From Helochares maculicollis (Eukaryota; Arthropoda; Insecta; Coleoptera; Hydrophilidae), in contig JAWQRO010000200.1 in assembly GCA_033557835.1 (NCBI GenBank), forward strand, positions 1 to 49,378: a stretch of 49,378 bases of DNA. Reading direction: 5' to 3'. The notes under the pieces were generated by a model, which saw only the letters and a program-made list of their open reading frames with translations, did not search any database and was not told the DNA's origin. Both the position numbers and the translations under genes were made by a program. Below are positions 43,090 through 49,378 of this stretch, piece after piece; position 1 is the stretch's first letter; each line of letters opens with the position of its first letter.

Positions 43090-43360
43090 CAAAAAAAATC
43101 ATCTCTCGCCATGACTATTAACCTTTCCATACTATCAACGTGGTGAAGGCGAAATCGATCAAATTAAACTACGAACGCTTGTAGTATCCACCATATTCGT
43201 CAGATTTACGACTTTCATCTGTTCCCAACGCTTTAGAAATTTCTATGTGAAATGTGTTTTTCATCAAGTGAAGATGTTATTGCAGCAGTAAATGGATATT
43301 CGAAGGCCTTTCGAAAAATCACTTTAAAGATAGGATATACAAATACTAGCTTAGTAGTCA
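43090..43360 (+). pseudogene. mariner transposase C-terminal relic
   Basis: Plus strand, mixed frames: VVKAKSIKLNYERL, YPPYSSDL, DFHLFPTL, KFLCEMCFSSSEDVIAAVNG, then HFKDRIYK. This is the VVKAKI..L..E.L.HPPYSPDLAPSD.HLFPTLK.FL..K.FSS.E.V..AV order of a mariner C-terminus. It lies on the opposite strand to the N-terminal relic next to it. Confidence 0.72.
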
Positions 43361-44050
43361 AAGTGTATAAAATTTTACTTATTATCGCTAGAAAAGTGAA
43401 AAATTCATTCATTAATAAATAGACCTTGCGCTTAATATAGCTAACTAGCTACGGTATATTGCTTTTCCTTATGTGATACCTACCAGAGGAGCGAAGGTTA
43501 AAAGGGCCAACAATTTATGCAAATCTGAAAATTGCTACTAATGCTTAAATAACGCCTTGAAGGTCCTATGCCTACAATATGCTTAAGTCTTCATAGGAAC
43601 GACAGAAAAATACGTTACAAACACGTCACTAACACTTTCTGTCTGATATCATGTAATGGACATGTATATTTAGCACTGGAAGGAGTGGATGGGCATATGT
43701 GAAAGTTTAAATTATTTATTCTTGGTTTTCCTCTTCTTTTTGAATTAGCATGAAGTGGTTTGGAGAGCATCTTTATTATGTTCAGCTTTTCTTTGATCGT
43801 TTTTACCTTTCTGATTAATGTTGTTTAGCGGATTGAAATCCATGGTGGTCTATTTGAGAAAAACCAAAAAAAGTCCAAAGCTTAATAGAATTTTACAAGA
43901 TACTGTTGATGTCGATTTAAATGTTTTAATGTAAATATTTGATCGTTGTTGCAAACCATTTCTTCTAATTAACAATCGTTTGGTGAGCAAATTCAATTCC
44001 CAAATTCTAAATTCCTCAGAAGCATGAAATTATAAAATAATACAATTGAC
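43361..44050. other. intergenic, nothing recognised
   Basis: AT-rich, no supported feature. Confidence 0.4.
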
Positions 44051-44059
44051 ATTTTTTGA

Positions 44060-44340
44060 TCGAGTTGAGTAGCGTAGGTGCTAATATCCCCGCCTGTGAC
44101 GCATTTGGGCGGAGATGGATTCCCAACCGGGGAGAACATTATTAAGATGGAACATAATTCTAAATGTCAAATCATTATTTGACAGTCTAATATCACCGAC
44201 TGGCGCTATGGTCTCGCATCAAACAGTGCCACTCTCTTAGGGACAAACGACTAAAAATGCCTATTTTGTCGTTTGTTTATTTATTGATTTTTTGATATAT
44301 TTTTGTATATCTCGTCTTTAAATAAAGCACTGAATATAGC
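44060..44340 (+). mobile_element. tRNA-derived SINE
   Basis: GAGTTGAGTAGCGTAGGTGC (A-box-like) is followed after about 40 bases by GAGATGGATTCCCAACCGGG (B-box-like, GGTTCGATTCC with changes). The head CGCCTGTGACGCATTTGGGC between them fits known insect SINE heads. The 3' border is not clear. Confidence 0.55.
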
Positions 44341-44720
44341 ATAATTGCCGACCCCGTTTTGCAAAATATTATATCATTTAATCAGTGAACCAGACTGCAC
44401 TAAAAAATTATTTGTGGAGACAATCTTTGGCATAGAAGATTTGTGCTTTGCTGTCACAATAAGCCGTGAACATGACCATTTAACATCCAGGGCTATAGTA
44501 GCTGCGCTTCTCTTCGCTCGATACAGCTAATTAGAAGCATCAGGTTACTCTTCCATGAAAGAGCAACCCGATAATGTAACTGTGCTGGTGCAGCAGAATA
44601 TCTCTGATTCGAAGGTGTCATCACACCTTTTCCATATAGGCTTTTATGGCATAACGCAAACGAGGCGATTTGGGCTACGCTCCCAATTAAAGGCATAAAC
44701 TTTACCTTTTAACGTAGAGG
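44341..44720. other. unassigned, less AT-rich
   Basis: Short frames on both strands without a known motif (44345-44530 plus; 44493-44696 minus). Confidence 0.3.
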
Positions 44721-44724
44721 ATAT

Positions 44725-45320
44725 CAGTAGATCATATTTTATATGGGCATGTAAATATCGGGAAGACTGGTTAATAGGTACTTCCAGTGGATGAATTTGG
44801 CATAAAACTTGAATGAAATTCTGCTGCAATAAAAGCATGCAAAGTTTCATTGCTCATTTTTAAAGCGAAATTAAAATTTAAATCTCTCACTCGCAGCCCT
44901 GCTAAAATTTACCACTTTTATATACCAATACACTGAAAATAATGTTGTTGTTTATTTTATTTCATATAAAAACTGATAATCATATTAAAAAAAAATTAAA
45001 GAAGCCTGATGAAACAAAAAAGCTATATATACATACATATAAACACAATAGAAAATAAAATTTTACATACAAAAAAATAATCTAAAATCACAAGCAAAAT
45101 TTGGAATTCAAAGAAGGAAAATTTGGAAAAATTAAAACATCATGCGAAGAAAACAGATGCAATCCAACGTAATCAATTACAGAAAAACAACTGCACGCAA
45201 TCATAAGCTGAAAATAGTGAAAATAGATACGTAAAATCTCGTAAGTCAACATCTCGAGGTCGAATTTTGTCATGAACACAACAACTTCTCACTATATGCT
45301 TCGTATAAAAGCAAAATTGC
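44725..45320 (+). repeat. dispersed repeat B, copy 4, split
   Basis: ATAGGTACTTCCAGTGGATG at 44775 matches the repeat B core. The expected B tail (ATCTCGAGGTCGAATTTTGT) occurs at 45250, about 370 bases further on than in copy 1. Non-matching AT-rich sequence sits between, so the copy is interrupted. Confidence 0.5.
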
Positions 45321-45629
45321 AATTTAATCTGGAATTGTTAAATTTGTTTCGTTGATTTGTTCAATAAAAAATGCAAACCATTTTTACCGAATATTTGCAA
45401 TAAGCTTTTAATAAGCCTCTGTGCGTGTACAAGTGAATTTAATTAAATCATTAATATGTTAATTCCTCAAAATTACAAAATAATTACAGATTATCAACTG
45501 AGGTTTACATTGAATACTATTTCATATAAAATGTGGTTTACCTGAAACTTGCACGCTGGGGATTTAATGAAATTTGATGGAGCTATTTCCATGTTTGGGA
45601 ATTAAATTATATTTTTACATTGTAGCAGT

Positions 45630-45690
45630 ACATGTATATACACACACACAAATATACACATACATACATATGTATATATTGATTTATTAA
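45630..45690. repeat. TA/CA microsatellite
   Basis: TGTATATACACACACACAAA then TATACACATACATACATATG, with alternating purine and pyrimidine. Confidence 0.8.
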
Positions 45691-45784
45691 TTTATTTGTC
45701 TTAGCGTATTTTATATTTTCGTTGTGATTATGTTTAAAACGCTGTTTAGTGGATTGAGATATTTAATTGCTACTTTGCTTTACA

Positions 45785-45900
45785 GTTTCGCTTCCATTAA
45801 AAGAAGCATCATCAGAAGTGACATATTACTACGATTTCCGCAGAGGGTCTTTACTTAATCCACCAGAAAAATGCCGCTTATTTATGTCTTATTATATTAC
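45785..45900 (+). other. exon-like open stretch, unassigned
   Basis: After a good acceptor (TTGCTACTTTGCTTTACAG) the frame reads VSLPLKEASSEVTYYYDFRR then GSLLNPPEKCRLF. Codon use looks protein-like. I do not recognise it; a transposase fragment is possible. It merges with repeat copy Y downstream. Confidence 0.3.
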
Positions 45901-45929
45901 TTGTGGTACTACTTTCTATTTATATTATT

Positions 45930-46200
45930 TACAATATTTAGTTGCGTTTGAAATTAGTTGTGCCAACGCCTTCTGCCCTCTTCGGTCACTAAACTGCCTC
46001 TCCCTTGCTGTCTTCCCCCGATCTTCTTATGAAGGGAGACTTTTCTTACTTTTGCCCGGTGCGACCGTGATGACTGATAGCAGTCTAGGTGGCGACGGTT
46101 TTCATGACCCTCGCACATGATTCCTCCAGCTGAGGGGGCTAGTGACGGTCCCACGACCCTCGCAATATATTCCTCGAACGAAGATACGACCCTCACAATT
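45930..46200 (+). repeat. repeat with GACCCTCGCAAT motifs, copy Y
   Basis: See copy X at 39640-39905. Here CATGACCCTCGCACATGATT, CACGACCCTCGCAATATATT and ACGACCCTCACAATTACG give three motif repeats, and the two copies are collinear over about 250 bases. Confidence 0.6.
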
Positions 46201-47819
46201 ACGCATAATTGTTTTTAAGAAAAATGTTAGCAAATTTCCACATTTAAAGCAACTCTCAATTTATTTTATTAAAAATTCAATGTAATGTTTATGCGCCGTT
46301 TGGTAAAATTGACCTTAGAATTAATGTATATTTTTGGTGCTTAAATATTTCAACATATATATGTAGAAATCTTAGGTTAATAATTTTACTTGGGCAGCTC
46401 GTATGAAATTAATCGCTTCTAAAATTATTTACTTATTCTTCCATACAAAATTTGCAGCTGTTAATGAAGGATTTAATTGTAATTAGTATTTTGTTGAAGT
46501 ATGTTTTCAGTTTGGATATATGCTTCATTTTATTAATGTGAATAATGTGTGTACAGGCATTAAAATATAGCGGATTGTACTTAAATATAAAATAAACCAT
46601 GACGCTATGTCTTGCAAAGCCTCACCCTTCCCTAACTCTGCTAAGCAAAGCGGCGCCAATTTTTCTTTCGGTATAAGTTTAAGTAAACGTTTCTAGTTGA
46701 GAGCGAAGCTGCTGATGTAACATGTTGTTGCTTAATTTAATTCTATTGTGGAACTGTCGCTACAGTTTGCTATTTAAACTAATCAAAAATTTATGGGTAA
46801 TTTCATCGTTTCAATCGATTTAAAATTACGATTAAATAATATAATGTTGGTGGTAATTTTCTTACAATACTTGTTTGAATGTTCAATTGAGATAACTCAG
46901 ATTTTTATTACATGCCAAAAGAACGTGGAAAATGGGGATGGATAAACATTATAACAAATAAACATACTATAGACAGTTTTGGATTTATTTCGATATTGTC
47001 GAATAAAGTTTTAATTTTTGCCTTTCGTGCTCTCAAAATAAGTTTAGGAAGTAGTTTGTTTTATTTGTCTAACAATTTTAAGGAATAAATAGATTTGAGA
47101 TGCTTTAATCAAATATGGTCAGATGTTTTAAAATTTGTTACTCTAACTCTATTTTGCGTATTGCCCCGCCTCCGTATGTACATATCTTTTACTTCTTAAA
47201 AGCGACATTTTTTCGGTAACAGTCTCACGTTTACAAAACCGATTTTATAAAATATCTACTCCCATAAAAAATATATTTTAGAAGTAATATAGATGTCGAG
47301 CATTTGATTTCTCTATTTCACCACTAATTCCGATCTGATTAGAGATGACCTTTCTAATTAGCATCGATTTAACGTCCCTAAATTTATGTGAGTTATCACC
47401 AATCTGACATGTTTTATAAAGCGCTTCAGGATATTTAGTAACAATTTGATTTGATCTACCTTTGTAATTCATCGTACAGGCCCGGTTTGATTTATTTTTA
47501 TATGCACGTAAACTATATAACGTATAGTATTGAAAAAGCAATCAACTTCTAGATGTTAACTGATTTTCACATTACGAGGCCCTCTAAGTATGTTTTTCCA
47601 GTTTTTAGTTTGCCTTTTAAATGTTTAAACTGTTTGACTGTTTGAGCTAGATTGTGGAGCAAGTAGGATTATCAGAAGTATTCATTTAACTAATAAGTTG
47701 CCACACTAAATGACAATTAGGAGATTCGAAACTAGGCTCTAACACCTCAAAACTTTAAAATTGAAGCAAGTAGGTCATATTGCATACATGCTAGACTTCT
47801 TTAGTTTTAAGTCGGCCAG
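46201..47819. other. intergenic, nothing recognised
   Basis: AT-rich, no supported feature. Confidence 0.4.
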
Positions 47820-48008
47820 ACCACTGGAAGTGGTGCTTTACTTCCGTAATTTTGATTTTCTTAATATTAATTTCTGCTTGGTCTTTGTCTGCCTTAAAAT
47901 TAATACATTTTTAATCTTCATAATGCACATATACATCAATGCATATATTCAACAATACAATAAGGCCATAAAGAGTATTTAATTATTTTTCAGTACATAT
48001 GTATAGGC
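47820..48008 (+). repeat. diverged copy of repeat A
   Basis: TACATTTTTAATCTTCATAA, CACATATACATCAATGCATA, TATTCAACAATACAATAAGG and TTTTTCAGTACATATGTATA parallel 4720-4790 and 17430-17510 in order. The start of A is not preserved. Confidence 0.5.
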
Positions 48009-48965
48009 ACCATTTTTAACTGAGTCATCAATGTCCAGTCAAAACCGCTGGTGCTAGGATTATAATAAAAACACAACTTTTATTACAAAGTGTTAACAAA
48101 TGATAATTTTGACCATTTGTCATGACTATAAATCCTAGAAGGTATACGTGAAGCTATACCATGCAAAACATAAATTTGAGCATGTAAATGTAAAGTAATT
48201 AAACTTGAAATGATTGGGCATACCAATCGAACAAAAAGTTTGGTTTTGCCAATTTTACAACTTTTAAAGTCGTTAGTGGCTCTAAATTCAGCAGAGAAAA
48301 TGCTTAATAAGAAATTCATTAATATTAACACCCAAAATGCTGAGGTAGAATTTCTCTATGATTGCTTAAGCTACGTACGAAGTAGAAATTAAACTGAAAT
48401 TTTAGATCTTCTTGTTTTGCAAACCCTTCAACGCATTCATTCTAGTCTAAACCTGAAATTATGCCAACTTTATTTCTATACTACAATAAAAACTCATTTC
48501 GACTTATCCAAGCTGTTCAATTTATAAGTAATCGCAAAGCATACAAAGCTTTCAATTTGATTTTGTGTAGTTTTTATGCAGTATTGGGATCTACTTAGCG
48601 AAATGAGATCGCAATTTGTAGTTTTTTGTGTTTAGAGTTCGAGACAATTAAAGTGATGTAAAATATAGTGCATGCGGCATGAATTAAATGTATATTTGTA
48701 TTATTTCTCTCTACGTTTATTAATTTTCTTAAATTCCATTAAATTGCCATTTTTAGCGTGTATACTTTTACCTCCACTTTTTATAAATTGTACAAATTGA
48801 AGAGTTATATTGATCTGATCTACATATCCTATATATTATTTTTAATACTTATTGAAATAAAGCATTTGTAGGCGCTCTTTCGAACATTATTGAGGAATAA
48901 TTTGGTGAACTTATACGATGTTAAAAATGTATTTTTACTAATATTTAACGCAGTTTAAACTGTGC
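48009..48965. other. intergenic, nothing recognised
   Basis: AT-rich stretch between the A-like and B-like copies. No clear C segment is found. Confidence 0.4.
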
Positions 48966-49065
48966 ACAAAATACCAACTCGATAGCTCTATTTTAACGAC
49001 TAGTTTATTTGAAAACGGTATAGCTAAATAAGCACTTCCGGTCGAATCTTATATCTTAACACCAA
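48966..49065 (+). repeat. dispersed repeat B, copy 5, partial
   Basis: CAACTCGATAGCTCTATTTT, AACGACTAGTTTATTTGAAA and ATAAGCACTTCCGGTCG match the first part of repeat B. The tail is missing. Nothing is recognised from here to the window end apart from a GAATAGAATAGAAAAGAAT run. Confidence 0.6.
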
Positions 49066-49378
49066 GCCAATGAAATGGATAGCTGTAGCTGATTAAGTGA
49101 ACAGAAATCTTTGCTTTTGAAAAACACGAATGTTGTAAATATTGTAAATAATTATATCATGATGTTTATGAATGGTTATGCAAATGCACTAATAAAAATG
49201 AAAATATATGATAATTTTTGATTCTTTTGAAGTAAAATAAATTTGGTGATTTAGAACAATAATGTCTTCAACGAGCATCTTGAATTATTAAACGCCATAA
49301 AAATTCCAGGGATTGATAAACCTGCAAGTTCATCTAAAATCTTACACCAATGGGAAATAGAATAGAATAGAAAAGAAT

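Noticed and set aside
44060..44140. Functional tRNA gene
   Set aside because: Box-like motifs are present, but no cloverleaf with proper acceptor stem and anticodon arm could be drawn. A SINE head fits better.
1..49378. Bacterial contamination or symbiont insert
   Set aside because: No prokaryotic genes, ribosome-binding sites or operon layout were seen. Both clear genes have spliceosomal introns.

Overview
The window is AT-rich, intron-bearing animal DNA, almost certainly from an arthropod and probably an insect, possibly a beetle. The reasons are short introns with canonical GT..AG borders, two genes whose proteins are animal families, and a dense litter of mariner, Penelope-like, non-LTR, LTR and SINE remnants. 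I see no prokaryotic operon, phage, plasmid, CRISPR array or intact virus. The species cannot be fixed from the sequence.

Two protein-coding genes can be rebuilt exon by exon, and every junction closes in phase. (1) A plus-strand FRMD3/FRMD5-type FERM gene, coding exons 2359-2454, 3224-3328, 3460-3891, 3987-4228 and 6714-7557, encodes 572 residues: a FERM domain, a FERM-adjacent region, a Ser-rich linker and a C-terminal membrane helix. (2) A minus-strand calcium/calmodulin-dependent protein kinase I gene, coding exons 38010-38122, 37805-37939, 37256-37330, 31483-31745, 31153-31420, 30959-31046 and 29799-29951, encodes 364 residues. A further in-phase 39-nt cassette exon (30696-30734) would put 13 residues into the calmodulin-binding segment.

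The rest is mostly decayed mobile DNA. 1-426: mariner 3' end. About 430-1665 (-): Penelope-like reverse transcriptase plus a dispersed repeat (A). FRMD intron 4: composite repeat A-C-B-C. 7.8-12.6 kb: two non-LTR reverse transcriptases on the minus strand, one splitting the other. 17.3-18.2 kb: second A-C-B copy. 19.85-20.25 kb: 267-bp tandem duplication. 20.9-21.4 kb (-): mariner relic. 24.65-24.86 kb: hairpin-rich minisatellite. The 5.5-kb CaMKI intron 3 holds an LTR gag relic, a SINE/LINE pair sharing a 3' tail, a mariner with lost catalytic residues and another repeat B. 41.1-42.8 kb: non-LTR ORF1 with an internal triplication, then an endonuclease domain. 42.8-43.4 kb: two mariner halves on opposite strands. 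44.05 kb: tRNA-like SINE. 39.6 and 45.9 kb: two copies of an unassigned GACCCTCGCAAT repeat.

The two host genes are not obviously functionally linked; they are separated by about 22 kb of repeat-rich DNA. I did not find a convincing new biological system. The observations most worth testing are the CaMKI cassette exon, the A-C-B-C composite element and the SINE/LINE shared tail.
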